In this document: positions 36,787 through 48,313 of the stretch, in pieces
Layout: each line of letters begins with the position of its first letter
Position numbering within the stretch: the first letter of the stretch is position 1
Assembly (NCBI GenBank): GCA_003586115.2
Contig: QVOM02000034.1
Coordinates: forward strand, 140,773,846-140,837,845
DNA from: Salvator merianae
Taxonomy: Eukaryota; Chordata; Lepidosauria; Squamata; Teiidae
Reading direction: 5' to 3'
Length of the DNA stretch: 64,000 bases
Notes under the pieces: generated by a model
Told to the model about the DNA's origin: nothing
What the model saw: the letters and a program-made list of their open reading frames with translations, nothing else
The model's database searches: none
Translations under genes and position numbers: made by a program

Positions 36787-39700
36787 TTATATTAACCATC
36801 TGTTTAAAAATATCTTTTCAGCTGAATCTATAAAAGATCTTCTGTTCAATTCCTCTATGCATGGGTTCCAGACTGATCTAAATTGTTGAACATTATCTAC
36901 TCCCTCTAATCTTGAATATTTCACCGAAAGATATTCATTCATCATAAGTCTCCATACTGCTTTATACCATTCTGCTTTAGTCGAATTCAAAGCATACTTC
37001 CAATTACGCACAATACACTGCTGGGTTACTGCCACCAATAGATGTAATCGTTTCTGCTCTTCTATTCCAATATTCAAACCCGAAAAATCATGTAATAAAC
37101 GTATTTTCGAAGACCTTGGAATGTGAGTTTGAAACATTCTTCTCATAATTCTATGTATTTTTTTCCAAAAACATTTAACTGGGGGACAGTCCCAGCACAT
37201 ATGGTAATATGTTGGATTATTTCCACACCCCCTCCAACATCCTCTGTTATTATTCCTTAATATGTGTGCCATCCGTAATGGTGTATAATACCGTCTATAA
37301 ATAAGCTTGGTAAAAGTCTCTTTACTTGTTACTGAAGTATGCCAGCTTTGTTTCATTTGTTATTTTGTTCCACTCAGTATCAGATATAATAATTGAATAT
37401 CAGTCTCCCATAGTTGTTTAAGAGACACCATCCTTGCATCCTGGGTGGCAATTAAATGAAGATATATATTAGAAATTATGCCTATTAAGGATACTGTGGC
37501 TTGTTTCAAGATTTTTTCAAATTTACATGTTGACCTTGTCAAAGATCTTGTTATTTCAGGTGACTTTAATATCCTTTCTATAACCAACCATATAAACCAT
37601 CTTGGTCTGTTCTGAAAAATCGCTTCCTTGATTTCATTCATTCTTATATCTTTATCAGGTGTGAAGCAGTCCCCTATAGTGATAAATGCATTTTCTTCCA
37701 ACCTCCTAATACATTCCTTAGATAATACAGAAGATACTTTCTGATGATTTTTTGTAGGAGTCAGTAAAGAAGTAGATGGCAAAAGTTTGTGTTGCCAATT
37801 ATACCATACTTTCACTTGTTCTTTTATTACAGGGTTTTGTTAATTTATATCACTTCCTGTATTATACGGTATCATTGCTGATAATTTTTCTTGAAATATT
37901 TCATATTTTCTCCACCTGGGTTGGAGTGTTCGATTAGAGTGTAAAGCACTGGCTATTACCATTGCTTGAAAATAAAATATCAAATTCAGCATACCCCAGC
38001 CCCCTTGTGCTGATAGTTTTTGAGTTATTTTCTTCTGAATTTGCATTTTCTTAGAATTAAACACAAATATTTGAATAGCTTGTTCTATTTTGCTGAGCAG
38101 ATCTTTAGGAAGGGCTAATGGTATTTGTTGGTACAAAAATAGTATTCTTGGCAGTACCTTACTTTTTATTATCATTATTTTACCTAGCAATGAAAACTTC
38201 TTCTCTTTCCAATACTCCAGATCTCTTTTTATCTGATGATATAGGTCCATATAATTTCTATGAAGGAGGTTATCAATATTTCTGGTGATGCTTATACCAA
38301 GATACTTTATCTTCTTACTCTATTCCTGTATGCCTAGTTTTCGCAAAGTTTCTTTCCTTATCCAATACGGTACATTGCAGAATATTGCTTCAGATTTGTC
38401 TGGATTGACTTTAAGACCCGATACTTCTAAATATGTTTTCAATATTTGTTCCATTCTCTCTGCTGTTTCTAGTGGAGATGCTGCGATTAACAAAGTATCA
38501 TCTGCAAAGTTCTGCAGTTTGATATTTTGATTTGCTAATTGATAAGATTTTATTGTATTGTCTGATCTTATTAGAGTCAGTAAGGGTTCCAACGCAAGAT
38601 TGAACAGCAACGGGGATAGCGGATCTCCTTGTTTGGTACCGCGTTGTAATTTTATTTCCCCAGAATATGTTGCGTTTATACAAAGTTTATTCCTCTGATA
38701 TAACTCCTGTATGATCTTCAAAAATCTATCTCCAAAGTTCATAGCTTTTAATACTGCTTGCAAATATTGATGAGACAGTGAATCAAATGCCTTCTCCACA
38801 TCAAGTGAGATCAAAGCAACAGATTTTTTAAATCTTTTAGCATTGAACATTACATGTAAAACATTTCTAATAGGATCTGTCATATAACATCCTGGTATAA
38901 ACCCTGCCTGATCTTGATGCACCAATAAATGAATATAATCCTTCAACCTATTAGTCAAAATAGTTGTAAATATCTTATAATTAACATTTATAAGAGCTAT
39001 TGGGCGGTATGATTTTGATAACATTGGATTTTTATTAGGTTTTGGAATTGGCACTAAAACAATTTTCTTCCATGAAGGTGGGGTCTCCCCTTGTTCCAAT
39101 ACATAATTAAATACTTTTGTCATATGTGGGGTTAGAACTGCTTCACATAACTTACAGAAATCAGAGGAATAACCATCCTCACTGGGAGCCTTATGTAATT
39201 TTAGCCCTTTGATTGTTTTTCTAACCTCCTGCTCTTGTACTGGAAGTGTTAGTGTTCGATATTGTTCCTCTATTAAGCGTGGCATTTCCAAACCATTAAG
39301 TAATGTGTTGATCTTATCCATTCTATTTATATATTGTCTGCATACAGGTTAGTATAAAACTCTTCCATTATCTGATGTATTCCTTCAGTCAGCTGTATTA
39401 CTTGATTTTATATATATTAATATATAAATTAATATATTTCTCATTTGCCTTTCAACATATTTGCCAACATTTTTGAGTTTTTATTCCCCCATTTGTACCA
39501 TTGTTGACTGTAAAACAGTCTTTGTTTTGCAAATCCTGTAACATCCATAATTTGCAATTCTCTTCTTGCGCTTTCTAGTAAGACACTTGTTCTGGGAGTC
39601 CTAATTTATTTATGTTGTTTGTCAGCATTTTTTAAAACTAATTCCAATTTCTCTCTTTCAATTCCTATCAATTTTTTTATGATAACTTTGTTTTGAAATT

Positions 39701-40566
39701 ATTTCCCCCCTTAAAACAGTCTTCATAGCCTCCCAGACTATTGTAGGTCTTACACCTTGTGTATCATTTTCTGCAAAATACAACTGAAGGTCTCTTTTTA
39801 GTTGTTCTCTACCGATCATATCCATGAAAATATTAGAAGGAAATCTCCATGAACGGGCATTAGCTGAGTTAATATTATCACTAAATTTAATTACTATAGA
39901 AGCATGATCCGAATGCACCATTGGGTTAATTTCAGCTAAAGATAGTCCACTGATCAAGGATTGTGATACAACAGATAGGCGATCCGAGAGTACGTTTGAT
40001 GTCTATTTGAGAAGAACATATAATTCCGATCATTACCGTTTATAAATCTGTAGGAGTCTATTAAACCAACTTGGTTAACTGTCTCCTTAAATCTCTTATC
40101 ACTAATCGACATTGGAATTGGGTTAGATCTATCCAGTTCTGAATTTAATACATGGTTAAAATCACCTCCTAAGATAATTGGTGCCCATGCAATTTTTTTT
40201 ATCTTCTTCAGTACTTTCTCCAAGAAAGTTACTTGTCTTTGGTTTGGTACATATATATTAACTAAAGTTAGTTTTTATTCATTGAGTTGAATGTTGAGCA
40301 TTATTCATCTTCCCTTTGCATCTTTTCTTATGGCTACAATTTTATACTTCTGGTCTTTCCTTATTAGTATTGCTACCAGCTTGATCGCGATGTTCCACTG
40401 ACTTGTATTCACAGTATTTGTTCGTAGGTAGTAGGTTATATTTAATTCTTTGTAAAGGTTGATGTGTCTCTTGTATTAAACAAATTTGAGGATTTACTGC
40501 TTTGATCTGTCTGCAAATTCTATATCGTTTAGATGGTGTATTCAGACCTTTACATGAAAGAATCAC
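36787..40566 (-). pseudogene. L1 ORF2 (endonuclease-reverse transcriptase), broken into several frames
   Basis: Seen: endonuclease start SCKGLNTPSKRYRICRQI at about 40560, ILGGDFNHVLNSELDRSN near 40165 and MVHSDHASIVIKFSD near 39915 (SDHA catalytic motif). The RT spans 39321-38320 with YRPIALINVNYKIFTTIL, SLDVEKAFDSL and FADD at 38508-38497. The C-terminal part contains CWRGCGNNPTYYHMCWDC (C-x3-C-x7-H-x4-C, near 37200) and ends at 36787. Frame changes occur near 39950, 38300, 37830 and 37360. Not functional as it stands. Confidence 0.88.
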
Positions 40567-40888
40567 TAACCCATCCGTATTCTAAATGGTGTACTACGTG
40601 ACAGTTATGGGGATTACTATAACTGGCTTCCTTAAGAAGCCGATTGCCCAAGCAACCTGATCCCCAACTTGCTTCCCAAGCAGCTGTTGAGGTTGGGATT
40701 CGTACCCAGACTAATCTAACCCTTACTAAATAATAACCAGAACAAGAAATTGTACACTCCAGTGCCTCTCTCCCCTCCTCCCTATAAATATTTTTTCATT
40801 TTAAGCCACAATTATTATCTCTTCAATTTTGCTGTATCTTAACTATATCATATATTTCATTTTTTGACTAATCCAAAATGCTTTACTT

Positions 40889-40921
40889 AAAATAATAATA
40901 ATAATAATAATAATAAGAAGA
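40889..40921. repeat. (AAT)n microsatellite inside the L1
   Basis: Nine or so AAT units followed by aagaag, between ORF1 and ORF2 of the L1. Confidence 0.85.
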
Positions 40922-41102
40922 AGTTAGAAACCAAAACATCAATAAACCAAGTCAGCTTATTCATCGTAAAACCAACTGAGATCACATGCTCTTTTTATAT
41001 TAAGAATAATATATCAGTTTGTTTTTACTAAACATAAGGGGGGAAAAAATGGGGGGAGCATTCATCTTATTTATCAAACCCAATAAGTCAATTTTTTTTT
41101 TT

Positions 41103-42189
41103 TTATTTCTTCAAAAGTTCTGAGATTTTTTCTTGTCTATGCCACCTGTTTATCTCCTTCTTCTCCCGAATACATTGAGATTGCTGGAGAACTGATATAT
41201 TCTGAGTCAAATGTAGCTGGCTTTGCTGGGGGACAAAAGGCATCTCACTAGGCTGTGATGAGGTAGCTGGAGTCTCTGCGGCTTGTGCCACACTTTCCTC
41301 CTCCATTTGCTGATGCGGTGCTCCTGATGCAGCAGAGAAATCTGGAGCTTCATCTATTATCTCTTCATAAATTTCTTTTACTCGATCTGGTGTATTTGCT
41401 ACTAATGTCTGTCCCCTATGAAATGTCTGTCCCCATGAACACGGATTGGATAACTCCACTTATAATGAATTGAGCGAGCTCTTAACTTTTTTAGTTCTTC
41501 CCTAAAATGTTTTCTTGCATCCAGGATTTCCTGTGGAAGCTCTTGAAAGACAGTCACAGGCTGTCCTTGATAGGTGAGATTTTCTTTAAATTGCAGTTCC
41601 TTTAAAATTTGTGTTTTCTTGGCATATGATTCAAATGAAACAATAATGTCGCATGGAGGTTTACCAGGTGGTGGATGCTTCCTCATAGCTCGATAAGCTC
41701 TCTCTATGTCAGTAGTTTCAATTGTTATCTGAGGGAACAGGTCTGCCCATCACTGAACTAACTCTTGTTTTAAATCAGTGTTCTGTTCCCCTTCCTGCCA
41801 TCCTCTAATTCAAATTGAGTTTCTTCTCATATGTAACTTGATGTCCAGTAAAGCAGTTTTCACTGAGAGAAAATCAAGTTCCTTCTCATCAGTTTTTTTC
41901 ACGTATTTATCTTGCATCTCTTTTAAAGTAATAATATCCTTTTTTTGTTTTCTGAAGCTCAGCATGCAGTTCTACTTGCTTTTTTTCAATCCCTTTAACT
42001 GTGTTGGCTACTTCTGAAATGTCCTTCTTTAAATCTTCTTTTAGTGCATAAATGTCTCTTTTCATCTCCTGTTTAAATTCAATAATTAGTATTTTAAGAG
42101 ACTCATCAAGGTCACTGCTAATAGGCAGAAGAGTCATGGAGGAGGACATATCTTTATCAGCTTTCCTTTCAACACTCCGTTTGGCCATA
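41103..42189 (-). pseudogene. L1 ORF1 (nucleic-acid-binding chaperone), frameshifted
   Basis: Seen: start MAKRSVERKADKDMSSSM at 42189, then a coiled-coil region (EFKQEMKRDIYALKEDLKK) read until about 41910. After frame changes, the C-terminal domain CDIIVSFESYAKKTQILKEL lies near 41650 and VTVFQELPQEILDARK near 41550. A low-complexity tail ends at 41103. Known: L1 ORF1p is a trimeric coiled coil followed by an RRM and a C-terminal domain; the F-Y-K motif and the LP.EI...RK motif fit the latter two. At least two frame changes break it. Confidence 0.8.
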
Positions 42190-42456
42190 GTTGAAGTGTT
42201 TGTAATACAAAAAATCCTTTTCCAGAATGCGCTGGCAAAAATATTTCTTCTCCCAAAGAAATACTGTGCAGCACTACTTCGCTCTCTCAGGCCAGCAGAA
42301 AAAAAATTCATTCAGCTTATCAAACTTTCAATCTGGCTGGTAAAATAATTATGCTCGGAGGAGAGGGAGTATAGGGTGTCTATTTGGATCCCTCACGCAT
42401 GCGCGTTCCCCTGTTAAACTTTCAGTGGTCAATAAAGAAGCATTTGCAATTAAAAT

Positions 42457-43260
42457 GGGCCTTTTTGCACTTTTCATGTTAGAATGGGAATAGACCCCGC
42501 AGCATGGACACTGTTCACACTGTGGGTCCTAATTACTTACCTGAATCAGGTTACCGGCATTCGTGGTGCAGATGCTGGTGGCTTTACCTGATCCTCACCT
42601 TGACAGGGTTCTGGAAATAGCCCCAGAAGTTGGCCATTTTCAGGGTCTCATGTTACCAAGCTCCAGAGCAGGCCAGTTGTCCCATCACCATTCTTCTGCA
42701 CAGTAGCAGCAGAAGCGTGCCTGGCCTACACCAGATTTGCAAATTGGTTTTCCCCCTCTGCAAACAGAGTACTTCTGAGAGTGAATTCCACCCTCTGAAA
42801 GCAGGCCAAATGCTGGTGGCATGTAGACTCCCACACAGCATCACACTCCCAATATGCAGCAACATGTGGTCCAGGCCCTCTTTTGGTATGAACACTTTGA
42901 TTTATGCAGATATTTCCAAGGAGTGCACACTTAAGAAAATGTGTGCAGACTTAAATTTTCTGGACACCAAAATTATTGCACAAAACTCCTGCAGTACCAA
43001 AAATATGTGCACCAAAAAACACATGCCATCACACGAACATTGAAAAGCATTTTACACTCACTCAGGGACCTAGTCACTCAGTCACCACTTACAGCACACA
43101 CATCAAACACTAGCAGACTGAGCACATGCAAACACATATCAATGTTCCACAATCTCCACTCAAAAAGAGGCCCAACCTGTCAATCTATGCAAAGCTGCAT
43201 TCATACTAACCTCACTGCCGCAGCACAAGTGGGGCATGATATCAGAGCAAAGAGAAGGTC
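42457..43260. other. Intron stretch with a MITE-like left end
   Basis: gggcctttttgcactttt at 42457 resembles the left TIR of the 53476 family and is followed by gcagcatggacactgttcacact, but the right end is unclear. The plus-strand open frames 42630-43303 have no recognisable domain. Confidence 0.4.
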
Positions 43261-43351
43261 CCAGGATGCTTCAGGGGTGCCTTCTGACTTGGGGTTTTGG
43301 TAGAAACAATGAGATATATCTGTTACAGAAATACTCCAAAAATTCTATATT

Positions 43352-43690
43352 ACATATACAAGCTAAAAATGGGTGCCACAAAGGTTTATGGGACCATTAC
43401 AAAAACTATGGGCTTTTCGACCTTAGGCCCTAGAGAAACTAATTAACCTATGTGATGTACACAAGTAAACATGACCCTTCGAGTTGACTATTAAGTCATC
43501 CCTTTTTGTATATCTGCGGGCTATAAGTTGATTTCCCATAAATGCTGTTTGCAATGTAAATAAATCAAAAAGCTATCTTAAGATTTAGAAGTGTGTGTTA
43601 TTAAAAGTAAACAGTAAGCAAAGGTTTCATTTTAATTAGCACCTTTTATTTGATTTTTCCTGCAGTAAATGAAGCGGACAGTAAAGCTGC
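43352..43690 (+). repeat. Unclassified interspersed repeat, copy 2
   Basis: Collinear with 24393-24715 (see blocks listed there) in the same orientation, with indels. It ends just before the palindromic element at 43685. Confidence 0.6.
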
Positions 43691-43798
43691 ATCCAGACTT
43701 CACTTACTTATTCCACTATATTTGGATACTCCAGAATATCCATGCTTTATTCCAGAATATCCAAATATAGAATAAATAAGTAATATCTGGATGCATCC
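43685..43798. mobile_element. Palindromic MITE, about 114 bp
   Basis: Seen: agctgcatccagac... at the left and ...atctggatgcatcc at the right. The two halves are inverted copies over about 50 bp each (shared core atatttggata, ccagaatat), with a loop of a few bases around catgctt. Ends resemble those of the 3138-3568 element. Confidence 0.8.
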
Positions 43799-43869
43799 TT
43801 AATGAATTGACCTGAAGTTGGGTTGAAAGAACCTACACAAGTAGATTTTTTTAAGATTTCTGTCTCTAA

Positions 43870-44147
43870 TTTTTTTTTTAATCTCATTTAATCAAAAAAT
43901 AAGTAAATACATATATAAAGTATATATAAAAGAGTAACAAATTCCAATAAAATAACAAACAGGTAAACAGTCCAGAAAGCAGATTGTAGTATTACATTCC
44001 AAAGTAAAAAGAGTACAACAGCTAAGATAATAACAAGTTCAGATTCTCTGATGAGGGTTGATATAGCAAATCTGTGGAAGTACACAACTAATGGGTATTT
44101 TCTTTAAGAGTGCACTGTGATTTCAATAACAAGGAGGAAGCTAAGAG
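43870..44147 (-). other. AT-rich stretch with poly-T, possible LINE 3' tail
   Basis: A T9 run at 43871-43879 followed by ataagtaaatacatatataaag would read as a poly-A end on the minus strand, but no ORF2 sequence follows that I can recognise. Confidence 0.35.
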
Positions 44148-44151
44148 AGGC

Positions 44152-45924
44152 TATAGCCATCAGATGTTACAAAACACCTGAATGTGTAGCCCTGCCATAA
44201 CAAGAGCACATAACTATATACAAATTGACATGTATTCCATGAAATATAAGTCAGAAAGGTTTCAAATACAGGGAATCTGACCAGAATCCTGTAGAAACCA
44301 GATTTCCTCTGCTTATCTCTTGAATAAGTTAACCTGGCTGCTGAGAGTCAGTTCAGGAAATTATGCATTAATGGTTAACAAAAGATTGGGCAAGTGTCTG
44401 GCCATCAAAACTAGTCCATTGTTCAAGCCTACATCTTGAGAACTTCTCATTAAGAATGCAAACAGCACAATTTAAGCTCATCAACCAGTGTAGTTATCTG
44501 TTTATCTCTCTACGTGACCAAACACACATCTTTGCCCAACTAAAAGGAAGCTTGTTCCTTTTTCTACTTGGGAAAAAGAATATAAAAGTTTTTCTATTAG
44601 GGAGTTAGAAGGAGAAAGAGGGGCAGAGGATGAAGAGAGAAGAAGAAAAAACATTGGAGAGAAGAATGATCATCCATCTCAGCCCCATTTTTTCCCCTGG
44701 ATGAGAGCTGCTTTTACCAACCCTCCTGAAATGGAGAGGCCGAATTTACCCATGTTTTCCCTCTGCCTGCATCCATTTTAAAGAGGAAAAAGTTGTCTGC
44801 AAAAGTACCAACATTTTCCCTTCAGCTCTTGAAGAAGCTCAGGAAATTAAAACATTAATGGTTACCAATAAGTATTTTGCAACCTACAAAAGACTTGATT
44901 GTTTCAGTAAACATTCTGAAGCTACAATAAGCAAAAGGACAATAGGATCGTTCCAAAACTAGTTCTGACCAGATCTGAAGAGGATGTCTTGAGCAAAGGT
45001 CATCAGAAAACTCATTTGCATTTATTAGCATTTATTAGCATTCACTATCAGACAAACAATCAAGTTCAGGTGTGTTCCCTCATCCCCACACGTACACCAG
45101 GGAGGCAGGAAACAGACCAAATAAGGGCATCCATGACACAAGCGCTAACATCACAAACTCTTCCCTAGTCCCTCCCCTCAAAATTCCCACCAGTGCAAAA
45201 CTCCATTAACATCAATGCATCATAGCCTAGGAAAAATTCCGCCCTGGGGTGAAACCAGGAGGGAGGGGCAAATCTTCCCAATGTGGATAAAAATCTTAAG
45301 TTTTGGAGCAGTAAATTAGCGCTAAAACTGCTCAGACCCCCTTTTTCCTGATATCCATTGCTTTCTACTGCTGCCTAGATCCAAAAGTGAAGCTTCACTC
45401 CACTCTGCCTCCTCCTCCTCCTTGCTGCCATCATTGGAAGAAAAAGGGACAAGCTACTTCAAGAGGGTGAGGACCATAACTGGATGCTCCTTTAGAAAAA
45501 CAGGGATTTAGCATAGAAATAGGCAAAAATAGGCTCTTTTCTTACCTTATTCTCATACAAAGCTCTGAGCTCAGATAATAAAACATTGTTTTCCTTCCTT
45601 TTTAGGGCTTTCCAGAGCTGTACAACCCTTTCCTATTTCTCTATCCCCCTCTCAGTCTCAATCTTGTTCTGATTCAGCTACAGAAGTCTGTATTTGTGGG
45701 TTTTCTTTTTAATTGTTTTTGAGGACTGTGCTCCATTTAATGAAGTTTTAACCCTGATTAATTATAGAACAGTGTTTGGAGTGTTTCTCAAGGCAAATCA
45801 GGGCCTTTCATGCCATTTTGTTTAGCGTTATTAAAACCTGGCTGAGGGTCCCAAAAAAGGGTCTAATGTCTGGGTGGGCTATTTTCCCCAAATAAAAACT
45901 CACACCCAGGGCTTGGCCTGTAAC
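44152..45924 (+). mobile_element. Composite 5' LTR of the provirus
   Basis: Seen: 44152-44735 matches the 3' LTR (50913 onward) closely through the TATA-like gaatataaaag near 44578 and the gagctgcttttacc block. After 44735 the match stops. A second U3-like segment begins near 44824 (gctcaggaaattaaaacatta, resembling family A about 210 bp from its start) and runs through gtggataaaaatc near 45285 and aataaaac near 45578 to gcctgtaaca at 45924. Its U5 differs from that of the 3' LTR. The whole is 1.77 kb against 1.32 kb for the 3' LTR. Confidence 0.75.
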
Positions 45925-46145
45925 AGTTTGGTGGAGAACGTGTGCATCAGAACTCATTAAATACACATGTTTAAAGTAATGTGGGAATCATGTACACGAG
46001 TTTGGACGCTAATTTGGCTAGAAAGTGCTCTGTCTGATTGGATCTTTACCACAAAGTGATTTTTAAATATACAGCAAAGTGTTTTGAAAGTTTTTCCTGT
46101 TTTGGGGAGAATTTGGTAGTTTTTCTGCAATTTTGAGAAAGGGAA

Positions 46146-48017
46146 ATGGCAGAAGGTTTGTTGTTTAGGAAAGAGGAAGAACCAGACAAACTAAGGCAAT
46201 GGATTGAAGCCCAGGGATCATCCATATGGCATCCTGAAATTTTCAAAAATAAAGGATGGGTAAAAGAAACCCTTGTATGTAGCTATGAAGAATATTTTTT
46301 CCAAATTTAAATTTAATAGAGAAACTAAAACTTCAGTTGCAATATGGGGTACTTGGAAAGCAATAGGAGCTTTAGAAGAAACAGTGCAGGCCAAAGAGGA
46401 GACTATTTCTGACTTGAGGCAGCAATTGAAGGTATGTTCTCAAGACTGGGCTGACCATACAGAGCAGACGAAAAAAGAGATAGAAAAAGAAAGACAACAG
46501 GCAGAAATGAGGGTAAGAGAGGAATTGAGAAGACAGCTAGAATTAGAAAGGGAGAAATTTCAATTAGAGATAGCGGAATTACGCAGACAGTTGCAGGCCG
46601 AGAGTGAGAGATCTCAGCTGGCTCAAATCTCTGCTACTGCAGAGAAAGTACAGCTGGTAGAAGCTTTGAGGGAATCGAGAGCCAGAAAATCAGAAGCACA
46701 AGAAGCTAAGGAAGAGGTTGGGCGCCAATTACTAGTAGTACAACAGCAGCTAGAAGAGGCTAAAGCAATCGCCTCAAATCTAGTGGCTCGCGCCCATGAC
46801 AAAATGGGGAGTGTTTCACATGAGTTGTGTGAGGAAAGGATCAGAGAGTTAGAATGGAAATTACAGACCACCAAGGTGTTATTGCAGCTGTAAAAGCTCA
46901 AAATGCTCCTATGGTGGTGGCAGAAGCACTTTTGGCTCCTGTACATGCGTGTGAAACCTCTGCAAGCCAGGCTCTACAAAATAATGGTAGTAATGGGTCC
47001 AAAGCCCTTTTGCCTAGGGTGGAGGAATCTAAATGGATTTCCCCTCCCAACAAGCACAGGGTGCCCCCCAATAGGCTAAAGGATATTAGCAAGATTGGGG
47101 ATGGAGGAGCCATTACTAAAGAAAAGGTGGCAGAATCTTTCCCCTTTAAGATGCAAGAAATCCAAGCTTTGGCAAAACAATTTGGTGTTTTAAATAAGGA
47201 AACTTGCACTGAATGGATTTCTAAGGTGTGGCAGCAATCGGAATTGTGGAGTGGGCAGGACCTTACACAGTTAGCAAGGACATGCATTACTCCTTCCGAT
47301 GCCCCTACTATGGAAATCGAATTTTCTTCTTTTTCTTCTTCTACTGATTCTATGGCTTATTGGGCTGCAGCAATGCTACAAACTTTTCATCCTGGCCGAA
47401 ATTTAACCCGGATCTTCCAAAATGAAGTGCAGTCCCCTTATGAATACCCAGAAATGTATGTGCAGAGAAAAATAGTATTAGCCACCATTGCTGGATTAGT
47501 GCCTCCAGATGACGAAGAAGAGGAAAGTGGAGAACCTTTTGATGAGCTTGCACACAGCCAGCTTATTGAAGAGATTTGGTTTGGGCTTTCTCCTTCATTA
47601 AAACCCGCCTTGGTTTCATATGATAGGATAGGAATCACCTACCAAGAGTTTGTAGAAACAGTGCACAAAGCAGCTAAAATTTTGAAAGAGGCAGGACAGT
47701 TAAATATAAAAAGGAAAGAGAGGGAAAAAGTGCACTGGGAACCAATTGATACCTTGGTTTCAAATCCCAATATGGAAATTGGAACTGGAACTCAGAACAG
47801 GAGGTTTCCCCATGATCAGAGGCAATCAGCCCAAAACAAGCAGCTTCAGCAGCCATTAATATCCCAGCCTGCTTCCCAGATGCAAAGGCAAGGATCCAGC
47901 CAAGAGCCTACTTTTTGTAGCATGTTGTGGAATGAATTAAAGAAATTGGGTTTTGATATGAGGGTATTTGATAGAAAAGAGGTTAGTTTTCTGTTAGAAG
48001 CTTTGGCAAAGGCATGA
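46146..48017 (+). pseudogene. Gag-like retroviral structural gene, broken by two frame changes
   Basis: Seen: ATG at 46146 opens a frame that stops near 46308 after a T6 run; a second frame covers 46273-46893; a third covers 46854-48017. The middle part (about 46370-46890) is a long, highly charged coiled coil rich in E, R, Q and K. The third part has a helical, capsid-like region around 47150-47700. This includes YWAAAMLQTFHPGRNL and then QSPYEYPEMYVQRK, which has the Q-x-P-x-E-x-P...R spacing of the retroviral major homology region. A Q-rich tail follows. No CCHC zinc knuckle is seen before the L1 insertion. Broken in two places; not functional as it stands. Confidence 0.72.
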
Positions 48018-48297
48018 AGGGAAGCAGAAATTGCTGCTGCCAGACTGCCTGCCCATGCCACTAACAGTAACTGCCCTACTGTTGTTCCTTCTGCCCCCCC
48101 CTCTTGCTTCAATCCAGGGTAATGGTAATGCATGAGGAGGCCCTGCTCAGACTTTAGGTGGGGAGACTATCGTCTCGCCACAATTGACAATGGTTACTGG
48201 GATTAAGGATTGTGATTTTGATGTTAAAAGGGGCCAATCTGAGCAAGGAATTTTGGGTTTGCGTGGCCCTGGACCTAAGAAAAAGATGTGTCCTCCT
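48018..48297 (+). other. Proviral internal sequence after the Gag-like frame
   Basis: Readable in broken plus-strand frames but without a motif that I recognise; ends at the L1 target duplication. Confidence 0.5.
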
Positions 48298-48313
48298 AAG
48301 GAATTGTGTGTGG

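Larger units (their letters stand above)
36565..42412 (-). mobile_element. Full-length L1 LINE, 18-bp target duplication
   Basis: Seen: minus-strand element of 5,848 bp. TSD gttaagctttcagtggtc at 36547-36564 and gttaaactttcagtggtc at 42413-42430 (17 of 18). The 3' end is an A-run next to 36565. From 42412 the 5' UTR carries an NRF1-like cacgcatgcgcg on the plus strand at 42394-42405. ORF1 (42189 to about 41103) and ORF2 (about 40566 to 36787) follow in the correct order. Frameshifts and stops in both make it inactive, but a 333-codon RT stretch is still open, so it is moderately young. It is in the same orientation as RRBP1. Confidence 0.93.
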
